In this document: one piece after another, positions 9,901-17,245 of the stretch
Layout: the number at the start of each line of letters is the position of its first letter
How positions within the stretch are numbered: the stretch's first letter is position 1
Origin: Pseudomonadota bacterium
Lineage (GTDB): Bacteria; Desulfobacterota; Desulfobacteria; Desulfobacterales; RPRI01
Assembly: GCA_018901125.1 (NCBI GenBank)
Contig: JAHIFE010000191.1
Span: 1 to 36,136, forward strand
Length of the DNA: 36,136 bases
Direction: 5' to 3'
Notes under the pieces: generated by a model
What the model was told of the DNA's origin: nothing
The model's database searches: none
The model's input: only the letters and a program-made list of their open reading frames with translations
Program-made: the position numbers and the translations under genes

Positions 9901-10074
9901 GGCAAGGAGTTTGGTATTAAAAGACTGCCATTCGGAAAGCTTATTTTCATAGTTCGTTTTCTTTGCGCTTACCAAATCGACTCTTCTGTGTTCAACGGCT
10001 ATCAATTGATCCACCATTGTACGCCAGTCAAAACCGCTTGAAAGTCCTGAAATCTGATATGTGCTTGAAGACAT
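6991..10074 (-). CDS. fliD: Flagellar filament cap protein FliD, unusually large
   Basis: FliD caps the growing filament and assists flagellin polymerisation outside the cell. The FliD N-domain is clear at residues 1-100 (ISGLSSGFDWRTMVDQLI), and the C-domain begins near 471 (VTVDGVTV) and ends in a coiled-coil and low-hydrophobic terminus (about 960-1027). At 1027 residues it is roughly twice the usual 450-600. The extra length sits in the surface-exposed middle: about 180-470 contains flagellin-IN-like repeats, and about 620-890 is an insertion that splits the C-domain. Two of the inserted segments (near 370-450 and 746-835) share a pattern DDTL/DEIS...VxxLLSxI...FGN...ITxxGxxMxxDNTxGxSS. 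First gene of its operon, with a sigma-28 promoter about 70 bases upstream and a GAGGGG Shine-Dalgarno. Confidence 0.95.
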   Translation of the reverse strand: MSSSTYQISGLSSGFDWRTMVDQLIAVEHRRVDLVSAKKTNYENKLSEWQSFNTKLLALKTAAGNLNETDNFNVFKAAMTTDSSSVKASDLVTVTTSTTASIGSYSLKVNNLAAAQKLSSGSFATRSSALGSDYSGDILINGTVVNFTSTDSLVNVRDKINNANSGTNPTGVTASIISYGTGDYRMILTSDKTGSNGISLQNGSASDVLSQFGFTDSARTSKNHLAGGDRTDTFSSTNISIKSLLNLSTTQTSSAGEIVINGLSVGDIDLSTDTLSSLQTKFAAAGLTASITSEVENSITYYRLMVEGANNTYTDSNNILETLGMIKGGVSDVYGASGNVANTSGGSVITADTLIKDIDGYTGYLNTDYIHLEGVDTNNNSVSDDTLALSDATTVGDLLSKIESLFGNVTASITGEGKLMVVDNTTGASSLSVTIGIKNFGGTDDATLKFDTDGSLDNTVRKREIVAGADASVTVDGVTVTRSENTIDDIIAGVTLNLLKSDTETTVSLNIGRDNDTIMGNINNFVAKYNSTLSYIQSQTSYDETTEKTGGVLFGDGTLMSVKSDLTSLLIQNIWGVSSDYSTLGLVGISVDTDGLLSVDSKKLSGYLKSNFNDVQKLFTANGAGSVGTIEYISHTNDTKRGEYTLNIDTAATQSTSAPSDNTSLSGNETLTITEGDSVAVVNLTSTMSMSQMVNAINSELETTYTQIVTGAEQLYADSGQVASITSATKWDSVYNSTGGSANLVDGDEISFTGSTRNGTEINGSYTISDISTDSVQGLLSAIKTAFGNQVAADINASGQIMITDNTPGSSSVALTLDYTSAHDLDFGEVLATNANGQKGRYAINITASGDAGNHMVLNHDKYGTGNSFTISQENNLLWTEGDQTVDNGIDVAGTINGEASTGAGQILTGNSNEANIDGLVVKYTGTSTGEIGTIKLTLGVAELFDRTLFGITDTLEGYVAFKQNSLQDQVQQTDKQIEDMEERLDRKSEQMINRFVAMELTLNKLQNQSNWLAGQISSLYSSWGSN

Positions 10075-10145
10075 AAGCCCCTCAATTTTATTAAACCGTT
10101 ATTAACTAAATTTAAGCAGGAAAATAATTCCTGACCTTATCCTGT

Positions 10146-10172
10146 TTATCGGAAAATTTTGTCCAAACCTTA
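10146..10172 (-). promoter_or_regulatory. Sigma-28 promoter of the fliD operon
   Basis: On the minus strand TAAGGTTT (10172-10165), an 11-base spacer and TCCGATAA (10153-10146) match the FliA consensus TAAAGTTT-N11-GCCGATAA with one mismatch in each box and exact spacing. Transcription would start near 10139, about 65 bases before the fliD ATG, and could run through fliS, the fliT-like gene, flaG and the two response regulators. Confidence 0.85.
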
Positions 10173-10218
10173 AATATTTTGTTTCCGGTTATGAAATTAA
10201 GCAAAAAACCTGCCAAAT

Positions 10219-10258
10219 ATAAAGCCCCGCTTCCGGGAATATGGAAACGGGGCTTTAT
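10219..10258 (-). terminator. Rho-independent terminator of flagellin
   Basis: A strong GC-rich hairpin with arms 10219-10234 and 10243-10258 (core AAAGCCCCG / CGGGGCTTT, one C-A mismatch, 8-base loop) lies about 30 bases past the flagellin stop. In minus-strand reading it is followed by a T-containing tract (ATATTTGG, then TTTTTT about 15 bases on). It separates flagellin from the fliD promoter. Confidence 0.85.
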
Positions 10259-10286
10259 AAAATGTTCGAGCATACTGTTTAAGAGT

Positions 10287-11411
10287 TTACTGGAGCAGTG
10301 ACAATACTCCCTGTGGCGCCATGTTGGCCTGAGCCAGCATTGAAGTACCTGCCTGAAGCAGGATCTGGTTCTTTGTGAAGGTCGTCATTTCAGCGGCCAT
10401 ATCCACATCCCTGATTACAGATTCTGCTGCCTGGGTGTTTTCAATGGTAGTTGCCAAGTTAGCAGCGGCATAGCCGAGCCTGTTCTGAGCCGCACCAATA
10501 TCACCTCGCGTGCTGCTAAGCGTTCCGATGGCAGCATCTATAGTGCCCATGAAAGTCAGGGCATTAGCGGCTGTGAGGAGCTGATCAGATGTGAGGCTCA
10601 TAGTAGAGGATGTAGCACTGCCGATCAAAACTCCGATCTGATCGTTTGATGTATTCTTTGCTCCTACCTGGAAGTTAGACGCCGTTGCAGTTGAAGCAGC
10701 GAGAGTACCAGAACTACTAGCATCAGCCTCCGTCCAGTGATCATTTATCGTAAGTTTCAAGCCGAGGGCTTCAAAAGACAGTTCTTTTGTTTCACCTGAG
10801 GCTGCTGCTGTAACACCATATACAGTCTGTGAAACTCGTCCTCCTGCTAAAGTCGCTGAAATCGTGATATTAGCTGTTGTTGCTGAAGCAGAAGCTGTGG
10901 CTATTGTATAAGTTTTACCGGACTGTAGCCCTTCTACTCCACCATAGCCTATCCCAGCGGTAAAAGTCCCTGTTGATAAAGTAACACCAAAAGATCCGTT
11001 CAACAATTTTGTCCCTGCGTATTCCGTTGAATTGGCGATACGGTCGATTTCGTTAATCAGCTTGTTTCCTTCAGAATTTATTTTGTCAAGGTTTGATCCT
11101 GAATTTGCAGATGCTGCCTGAGTGGCTAGTTCTTTTAAGCGGGTAAGCATATTGCCGATCTGGTCAATTGCACCTTCAGCCACCTGAAGCAGTGAATTAG
11201 CTTCCGCGGTGTTTCTGCTCGCTACCTTGTAGCTCGCTATGTCTGCACGAAAACCCTGGGAAATCGAGAGTCCTGCTGCGTCATCCTTGGCGGAATTGAT
11301 ACGATAACCTGAAGAAAGTCTTTCAAGAGATTTGCTCATTCCGCTATCTGCGATCTGTAGATTTTTATGAGCGTTCATTGCCGAAATGTTGTTTTGAATT
11401 CTTAATCCCAT
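10287..11411 (-). CDS. fliC: Flagellin
   Basis: The filament subunit, exported by the flagellar type III system. The conserved N-terminal D0/D1 region (1-138; MGLRIQNNISAMNAHKNL, then LSSGYRINSAKDDAAGLSIS) and C-terminal D1/D0 region (about 280-374; RGDIGAAQNRL, QAAESVIRDVDMA, ending in SLLQ) are intact. The central domain (about 140-270) is short and rich in Ser, Thr and Ala, giving many possible O-glycosylation sites. There is no Cys. At 374 residues it is a modest-sized flagellin. ATG is preceded at 7 bases by AAGGAGGA. It has its own promoter, leader and terminator, so it is expressed as a single gene, and it sits beside the glycan island that probably modifies it. Confidence 0.97.
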   Translation of the reverse strand: MGLRIQNNISAMNAHKNLQIADSGMSKSLERLSSGYRINSAKDDAAGLSISQGFRADIASYKVASRNTAEANSLLQVAEGAIDQIGNMLTRLKELATQAASANSGSNLDKINSEGNKLINEIDRIANSTEYAGTKLLNGSFGVTLSTGTFTAGIGYGGVEGLQSGKTYTIATASASATTANITISATLAGGRVSQTVYGVTAAASGETKELSFEALGLKLTINDHWTEADASSSGTLAASTATASNFQVGAKNTSNDQIGVLIGSATSSTMSLTSDQLLTAANALTFMGTIDAAIGTLSSTRGDIGAAQNRLGYAAANLATTIENTQAAESVIRDVDMAAEMTTFTKNQILLQAGTSMLAQANMAPQGVLSLLQ

Positions 11412-11418
11412 TTTTTAA

Positions 11419-11485
11419 TCCTCCTTGATTTTGTGTAAATTATGCCGGTAATTCGGCTGTAAGTTTTTGGGCTTCCATGCCCAAG
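11419..11485 (-). promoter_or_regulatory. Flagellin leader: possible CsrA-type hairpin and Shine-Dalgarno
   Basis: In the transcript, TTGGGC (11484-11479) pairs with GCCCAA (11472-11467) and displays the loop AUGGAA, which fits the CsrA core ANGGA in a hairpin loop. A second ANGGA (AAGGA) is part of the ribosome binding site at 11419-11426. A weaker 4-bp hairpin (GCCG/CGGC) lies between them. This two-site arrangement resembles the Bacillus hag leader controlled by CsrA and FliW. Neither csrA nor fliW is in the window, so regulation is inferred. Confidence 0.45.
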
Positions 11486-11562
11486 GTTTTTGACCCTTTT
11501 TAGAAAAAAGTTGCTTATCGCCTCCTTGTTATTTTATTGGATCATTTCAACCTTTAGCTCAA

Positions 11563-11590
11563 TTATCGGATGAAGGATTAAAAAACTTTA
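11563..11590 (-). promoter_or_regulatory. Sigma-28-type promoter of flagellin
   Basis: Minus strand TAAAGTTT (11590-11583), a 12-base spacer, then TCCGATAA (11570-11563). The -35 is a perfect FliA match and the -10 has one mismatch; the spacer is one base longer than consensus. The predicted start near 11556 gives a leader of about 145 bases. A MITE-like repeat ends 21 bases upstream of the -35. Confidence 0.8.
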
Positions 11591-11611
11591 GAAAAAAAAT
11601 TAGTATTATAA

Positions 11612-11753
11612 GAGCCAGGTTCAAAACGTTTCAGTTTGGTCAAGCTCAAGGCGGGCGAAAATTTTAACCGCAGGAATACATAGAGTATTTCGAGGATTAT
11701 AATTTGAGCCCAACGCAGAGATCGGCCAAAATGGGGCGTTTTGGAATTGGTTC
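11612..11753 (+). mobile_element. MITE-like repeat, copy 1
   Basis: A 142-bp element with imperfect terminal inverted repeats (GAGCCAGGTTCAAAACG at the left; the complement of CGTTTTGGAATTGGTTC at the right) flanked on both sides by ATAA, a likely 4-bp target duplication. Its body closely matches copy 2 in the same orientation. It has no transposase gene, so it would move only with help. It sits between the stop of the tandem glycosyltransferase gene and the flagellin promoter. Confidence 0.8.
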
Positions 11754-11769
11754 ATAAGTATAAACGGAA

Positions 11770-14700
11770 TCAATGTGTGCTGACCGGCAGCAGGGAGAGA
11801 ACATTTGATACCTGAGAGCAAAGGTCTACATCATGAATCAGGACAATATTGATTTCTTGCAAGATACCACCTAAATCTTCAACGCTATCAAGAGTTCTGT
11901 TCCTGTTCAAACCAAGCTCTTTTAAAACCAGATCGCACCAGTGTATAAATTCAACTACTCGATCCTGCCTTAGCTCGATTTCACACAAGTATAAAAGCGC
12001 TTTTAGTGTCTCTTTTTCCAGGTTGCAGACTCGCTCGAAAAATAATCTTGCATTGTCGAATTGGCCAAGCTGTATTGATATTTCACCGAGATTAAGCCAC
12101 GGAGCAGATTCATACGGATTGTTTTCTATGGCCTTGCTGAAAGCCTCCATTGCACGGTCAAGAAAGTTTTGACGCCTATAAAGGATGCCGAAATTGCATA
12201 ACGCAAAATAGTTTCGGTTGTCTATTGCCAAGAGAGCATCAAGCGCCTGACTTGCCGTTGCCAGATCGTCCGAGTCTAAGGATAGAGTGGCAAGACGGTT
12301 AAGTATTATTGTATCACGGTTTCCAAACTCAAAGAGTTTGACCAGACATTGTTTTTCCTCCGAAAAAAATCCGGACTTCTTGTTCAACTTGGCTAACATG
12401 TACCAGATATCCTGATTTTCGGGCGATTCTACAAGGGCCATGCTCAGATAGGAACGGGCACAAACAAGATCAAAAGATCTGTCCATATGAAAGCATCCTG
12501 CATTCCACCATGCCTGCCACTTGTCTTCTGCATGGTCTGCCGCCATTTGATATTGTACCTGCATCTTTGATATCTCGCCAAGAGCGTGACAGGCATGGCC
12601 TATCAGCAAGTGAATACTCGGGGCTTCGTTCATAGTCGAGTTTATGACTATGCCAGCTTTTTCAGGATTGTTTTCAAACATATCCCGGAGTTCCAGAAAC
12701 TTTGTGCCATGTGATATGACATCCTTCCATTGCCCCCTTTCGCCTGCAATTATAGTCAGTGTGTAGTGCGAGTCAAGGTGCTCCGGATATTTTCTGAGGG
12801 CATCCAGAGAATATTCTCCGGCTTTATTCAGGTTTCCCATACGAAAGAAGGCAATAGCTGCGTTATGGCGTGACCAAAGATACATGGGATTATCATCGTT
12901 TTGCCGCTCTGCCAGATCAATAGCCGTGACGGATTCTTTCGCTGCATCTTCGTCCATTCCTCTTGAAAGATAGGATGCCCCAAGGTAATGATGTGGCATA
13001 GGATCATTGGGATTCTCCTCGATTTGTTTTTTGAGCAGCTCGCTTGTTCTCAAATACTTCTCCTGCGCCTTTTTCTCATCCACATTGTATCCGTAATGCA
13101 TCAATTCAATTCTAGATTCTTTTATTTTAAACGCCCCTGTTACACGATTGTGAACAATTCCCTCGTAATGAATCACTCCGTTATTTCTGAATAGCCTTTC
13201 GAAATTATGCCTGGCCCTTTTGGCACCGTTGCTGTAAGTGCTGATGATATTTACATGGAAGGCATCCGCAGGTCCTGCATCATATACTGCCTCTATAAGT
13301 TCCTCTCCGCTTCCCTGCACAAGCTCCTCATCTCCATCTATCTGAAAAATCCAGTCGCAGGTAGCATATGCCATTGCCTGGTTTCTTGCCTTGCTGAAAC
13401 TTCCTTCCCATGGGTGAAAATAGATCTTGTCCGTATACTGCCTTGCTATTTCAACGGTACCATCTGTGGAACCCGTATCAACAATTACGATTTCATCAAC
13501 ATAATCACAAATGCTTTTCAAACATTGATCCAAAAATACTTCCTCATTTTTTACTATCATGCAGCAAGTGATTGTAGGCTTTCTTGCTTCGACAACTCCT
13601 GCTTTTTCGATTTGCGCAATAAGGCTGTTTACTGTTGAATCGTCCGGTTTTTTTTCATGAGCCCTTTTAAGATATTCAAGTGCTTTAATATGCTTCTTTT
13701 GATTATGGAAATATATGCCGGCCGCTCTTAAAGCAATAAAAGGTTCAGGAGCACAGGATACGGCTTTATCGAATGCATGATCCGAATCTTTAAAAAGATT
13801 AAGCTCAAAATAAGCAACGCCAATAAGGACTTGCACATTCCATTGTTCATTTACCGTACAGGTAAGCAGATTGCCGAAACGTTCCGGAGATTTATTTAAT
13901 AGTTTAATTAACCGGATATATTCATTACCATAGTTGATAAGATGAGCCCATTTTTTCTGATCAAAACAAACAAGGGATAAAACAAAATAAGAATCAATGT
14001 GGTCGGAATACTTTTTGAGGGCAGATTTACTGATTTTTTCGGCCTCATCCGATTCTTTCAAACGGTAATATGATATGGCTGCATTATAATGTGACCAAAG
14101 ATAGATCATATCCGGATCTTTTTTTGCTTCAGCCAGTCGGATTGCCGAAAGGCTAGTATCAAGAGATTCCTGATATTTTCCTTCGGACAGATAAGAACAG
14201 CTAAGATAATGGTAAGTAATGGGATTTTCCGGGTTATCTTCCAAATCCATTTCAAGAAGTCTTACTGTTCGCTCAAATTTTTTCTTTGACTGGGTTTGTC
14301 CCAGATCGTAGCCATAGTGCATAAGACGAATGGGATACACTTTTGCGTTTTTGATACCGACCAGCCTGTTATGCACACGTCCTTCATAATGAATTTGTTT
14401 ATTATTGCGAAAAATTCTTTCCACACTGTGAAGCGATTCACTTTTCCCTTCTCGTAATTTACTGACAATCTGAACCATAACGGCATCTATTGTTCCATCC
14501 TGAACCGCCTTACTGACAATAGGAATATCTTCTTTTACCAGCTCCTCATCAGCATCTATCTGGAAGATCCACTCGCCTGTTGCATACTCAAGATAATGAT
14601 TCCGGGCTTCGCTGAAACTGTCGTTCCATGGATGAACATAGATTTTATCCGTATACTTTCTAGCAATCTCAACTGTTTTGTCTGTTGAGCCTGTATCAAC

Positions 14701-14853
14701 AAAAATGATCTCATCTGCAATCTTCTTGACACTACTCAGGCACTGATCAATATATTTTTCTTCATTTTTAGCTATCAGGCAGACCGAGATCAGAGGTTTT
14801 TTTGAATGTTTTACAGCGGCTATAGTTGATTTATTCTTTTTTTTCTTTTTCAT
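11770..14853 (-). CDS. Tandem GT2 - TPR - GT2 - TPR glycosyltransferase
   Basis: A 1027-residue cytoplasmic protein built as two copies of one module. Each copy starts with a GT2 (GT-A fold) domain of the SunS/TPR-associated type: copy 1 near 20-200 (ISVCLIAKNEE, VDTGSTD, IFQIDADEEL) and copy 2 near 421-610 (ITCCMIVKNEE, VDTGSTD, IFQIDGDEEL). Both have the D-x-D-type metal site and a conserved HYEGxVHNRL/V segment, so both may be active. TPR-like helices follow each (about 205-410 and 630-1000). The N-terminus is Lys-rich. It is separated from flagellin only by a MITE and promoter, making it a prime candidate for transferring sugar to flagellin or extending the glycan. ATG follows TAGGAG at 8 bases. 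The acceptor is inferred. Confidence 0.85.
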   Translation of the reverse strand: MKKKKKNKSTIAAVKHSKKPLISVCLIAKNEEKYIDQCLSSVKKIADEIIFVDTGSTDKTVEIARKYTDKIYVHPWNDSFSEARNHYLEYATGEWIFQIDADEELVKEDIPIVSKAVQDGTIDAVMVQIVSKLREGKSESLHSVERIFRNNKQIHYEGRVHNRLVGIKNAKVYPIRLMHYGYDLGQTQSKKKFERTVRLLEMDLEDNPENPITYHYLSCSYLSEGKYQESLDTSLSAIRLAEAKKDPDMIYLWSHYNAAISYYRLKESDEAEKISKSALKKYSDHIDSYFVLSLVCFDQKKWAHLINYGNEYIRLIKLLNKSPERFGNLLTCTVNEQWNVQVLIGVAYFELNLFKDSDHAFDKAVSCAPEPFIALRAAGIYFHNQKKHIKALEYLKRAHEKKPDDSTVNSLIAQIEKAGVVEARKPTITCCMIVKNEEVFLDQCLKSICDYVDEIVIVDTGSTDGTVEIARQYTDKIYFHPWEGSFSKARNQAMAYATCDWIFQIDGDEELVQGSGEELIEAVYDAGPADAFHVNIISTYSNGAKRARHNFERLFRNNGVIHYEGIVHNRVTGAFKIKESRIELMHYGYNVDEKKAQEKYLRTSELLKKQIEENPNDPMPHHYLGASYLSRGMDEDAAKESVTAIDLAERQNDDNPMYLWSRHNAAIAFFRMGNLNKAGEYSLDALRKYPEHLDSHYTLTIIAGERGQWKDVISHGTKFLELRDMFENNPEKAGIVINSTMNEAPSIHLLIGHACHALGEISKMQVQYQMAADHAEDKWQAWWNAGCFHMDRSFDLVCARSYLSMALVESPENQDIWYMLAKLNKKSGFFSEEKQCLVKLFEFGNRDTIILNRLATLSLDSDDLATASQALDALLAIDNRNYFALCNFGILYRRQNFLDRAMEAFSKAIENNPYESAPWLNLGEISIQLGQFDNARLFFERVCNLEKETLKALLYLCEIELRQDRVVEFIHWCDLVLKELGLNRNRTLDSVEDLGGILQEINIVLIHDVDLCSQVSNVLSLLPVSTH

Positions 14854-14935
14854 GAATCACACTCCTACTAATTAGGATAGATAAAACTTAAAAATCACGG
14901 ACAAGCAAATTACGTTTATCATTGCATGTATGTTT

Positions 14936-15064
14936 TTATTGGAAAGATCCGATCCGCTCTATTTTATTGCTGATTTCTTCGTTGGAGTCTTGTGCGCCGG
15001 CACTGAATAAATCAGCCGACAATGTCCTGCTGTAATATATTGCAGCCTGTTCCAGATCATTCAC
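14936..15064 (-). pseudogene. Short TPR-like reading frame, probable gene remnant
   Basis: A 42-codon open frame from GTG at 15064 to TAA at 14936 reads VNDLEQAAIYYSRTLSADLF and then an acidic Ser-rich tail ending IERIGSFQ. The first part looks like one helix pair of a TPR protein. A TAG stop lies three codons before the GTG, and there is no Shine-Dalgarno, so it is more likely the tail of a decayed gene than a functional small gene. It lies in the 287-base gap between the CmcI-like gene and the tandem glycosyltransferase gene; nothing else is recognisable there. Confidence 0.4.
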
Positions 15065-15140
15065 GGAAAAGCACTAACGAGCCATTATGTTTCTTTTAAA
15101 TATACTCAAGTAAGATAACCGTCTATCGGAAAAAATATTT

Positions 15141-15896
15141 CTATTTCACACGCTTTAGATACCCATCCGGCGAACCGGTCATAATTAGCTTTGAGTCAAT
15201 TGTTCTGTCGATCAAAAAATCATTATTTTCTTTCAAAAATTCCCACACCGCCGTTTTGGGGTTGTTTCCTTTTTCCCATGGGCGATCGTTAGTTGTTCCT
15301 TCAGGTAAATCTTCAATACCTGTATCTCCCACCATGCAATAACTTCCAATATTCACCAAATGGGCGTATGCTTTAAGTTCAGCCAATACGTGCGCATGAG
15401 TGTGATTGCTGTCCAGGCAGACCAGCACACCTTTTTTATTCTTTGCCCGCTCCTTGACCTTGGCAATTATCTTTTCATCTATACTTGAGCCTTCAAACAA
15501 CGTTATTTTCTTACTTAAAGGATGCGCAAGAATAGCCTCTTTGTTGTGAGAACGAATGTCAATATCAATACCTATAACTTCCCCGTTTTCTATGGCTCCG
15601 CATACTTCCAGAATTGCCAGCATAGAGGCACTAAATATCAATGACCCTCCCCATGCTATTCCTGTTTCGATAATTAGTTCTGGTTTTACTTCCCAAATAA
15701 TCTCCTGCAACGCCTGCAAGTCTTGTGGTTCTTGTATTATAGGAACTCCCAACCAATAAAAATTATAAGCATATTTAGCTTTAACAATCTGTTCATGAAA
15801 AGCTTGCCATGTTGTTTGAAGAGGTTTATTCTTTTGATATGATATAGCCCTTTTAATCGCCTCTTTACGAAATTGCTCTAATGGATTTATCGACAT
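15141..15896 (-). CDS. CmcI-like (cephalosporin hydroxylase family) SAM-dependent methyltransferase
   Basis: A 251-residue cytoplasmic enzyme of the CmcI/rhamnosyl-O-methyltransferase family. The SAM-binding motif I is at about 75-90 (IIETGIAWGGSLIFSA), followed by IGIDIDIR near 108-115 and a predicted metal-site region around CLDSNHTHAH (about 160-169). Members near glycosyltransferases usually O-methylate sugars. Its start overlaps the end of the GT4 gene by 10 bases, implying translational coupling. In this setting it probably adds a methyl ether to the flagellar glycan; the exact sugar and hydroxyl cannot be read from sequence. Confidence 0.85.
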   Translation of the reverse strand: MSINPLEQFRKEAIKRAISYQKNKPLQTTWQAFHEQIVKAKYAYNFYWLGVPIIQEPQDLQALQEIIWEVKPELIIETGIAWGGSLIFSASMLAILEVCGAIENGEVIGIDIDIRSHNKEAILAHPLSKKITLFEGSSIDEKIIAKVKERAKNKKGVLVCLDSNHTHAHVLAELKAYAHLVNIGSYCMVGDTGIEDLPEGTTNDRPWEKGNNPKTAVWEFLKENNDFLIDRTIDSKLIMTGSPDGYLKRVK

Positions 15897-17245
15897 CTTT
15901 CCCCCTTCTCATTACATGGCTCATGTTCTTTCATTAATCTACTCCAAACCGCAAGATGCTCATCATCCGGGAAAAACTCCTTATAGTGATGCGCCGTGCC
16001 TCTCGTTCGTGCCTGCCAGATAGCTGATTCAGCAAGCTTTTTTATTTTCTTTGAATGCGTTTCCTTCTCATCGACACTTACCGCATTGCAATACGATTTG
16101 AATTCTTGTCCATACTCTCCAAGAGACTCTAAAAAAACATCCTTAGCAGATATCTCTGCTTTAGGCTTGCTGTTCTCCCACTTTCTAACGCTTTTGGGAA
16201 ACGCCAGCATTTCTTCAAATACTTTTTCCCATTCGTGCTTAAGTGTTTTAAGAGAAAAAGAATTGCGCGCATATTCTTTCGCATTTTCAGATAAATGCAT
16301 TCTAAGTTCTTTATTACCATATAATTTTTCTATGGCATTACCATACTCTTCTTTACTATTAACAACTATTCCCGTAACTCCATCCTGGACCATCTGATTT
16401 TCCATCCGGTTCGAAAATACAACCGGAACTACACCGCAGGCCATACTCTCGGCAAGGGCTTGATCACAGGTTCCATAATGATATAGAGCAAGTGGATACC
16501 CAAACACATCAAATGCTGATAAATATTTCGTGATGTCGTTAACCAGCCCGGTAAATGTAAACTTTCCATCGATACCAAGGCATTTGGCTTCCTGCTGTAT
16601 TTCTTTTTCTTTAGGCCCACCACAGACAATAAATTTCACATCCGGGATATCGACCTGCGAACAGATACTCAAAAAATCAGGATGCATCTTACAATAATCA
16701 ACCGTGCCAATATATCCTACGTTAAAACCTGTATGAGCGTGTGTTTTCACATCCTTGACATGTTCAACGCCGCCGGTCGACCACACCACCCTTAAAGACT
16801 TTTTTTGTTCATCAGAAAGACTATGTACCTCCTTGGTCTCATAACTCACCGGGGTAGTAAAAACAAATATATCCGGATATCGTAAAATCTTCTCAGTAAA
16901 CACATATGGAGGATGAAAGCCTGATATATGACTCCACATGACTACTCGACAAGGCGGCAGTTCCATACGTACAAGAAAATCATAGAGCAGAGGATGGTTC
17001 CACCAGTGAATCAGTACTATATCCGTTTCAGCGATCATAGAAAGCAGTTGCGACTCTTTCACAGATATTCTGTCAGTCAACTTAAGTCCAATATTCTTCG
17101 CCATATCAAGAGCGTGATCATTAGCATAATCAAGACAAGCTACTTCATGTACAAAAGATTGATCATCCTTTACTTTTGCAAAATAATTAAGCAGAACTCT
17201 ACCGACGCCACCGCCAAGATGTGGAGTAATATGAAGAGTTTTCAT
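15887..17245 (-). CDS. GT4-family (GT-B fold) glycosyltransferase
   Basis: A 452-residue retaining glycosyltransferase. The N-terminal HLGGGVGRVLLNYF motif (about 8-22) and the C-terminal Rossmann half (FNVGYIGTVDYCKMHPDFL, then FTGLVNDI, then DQALAESMACGVVPVV near 265-282, the E-x7-E-type donor site) are typical of GT4. The last 90 residues form a helical extension (about 360-452) not needed for the fold. It overlaps the B12 radical SAM gene by ATGA at 17242-17245 and overlaps the CmcI-like gene at its end. It likely adds a sugar in flagellin glycan assembly; donor and acceptor are not known. Confidence 0.88.
   Translation of the reverse strand: MKTLHITPHLGGGVGRVLLNYFAKVKDDQSFVHEVACLDYANDHALDMAKNIGLKLTDRISVKESQLLSMIAETDIVLIHWWNHPLLYDFLVRMELPPCRVVMWSHISGFHPPYVFTEKILRYPDIFVFTTPVSYETKEVHSLSDEQKKSLRVVWSTGGVEHVKDVKTHAHTGFNVGYIGTVDYCKMHPDFLSICSQVDIPDVKFIVCGGPKEKEIQQEAKCLGIDGKFTFTGLVNDITKYLSAFDVFGYPLALYHYGTCDQALAESMACGVVPVVFSNRMENQMVQDGVTGIVVNSKEEYGNAIEKLYGNKELRMHLSENAKEYARNSFSLKTLKHEWEKVFEEMLAFPKSVRKWENSKPKAEISAKDVFLESLGEYGQEFKSYCNAVSVDEKETHSKKIKKLAESAIWQARTRGTAHHYKEFFPDDEHLAVWSRLMKEHEPCNEKGERCR

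Noticed and set aside
11621-11821. Small ORF (66 aa) similar to ORFs at 27730-28041 and 29125-29349
   Set aside because: The shared peptide comes from the MITE-like repeat itself; it has no start signals or protein character beyond the repeat.
13207-13638. 143-codon plus-strand ORF inside the tandem glycosyltransferase gene
   Set aside because: Shadow of conserved GT2 and TPR coding on the other strand.
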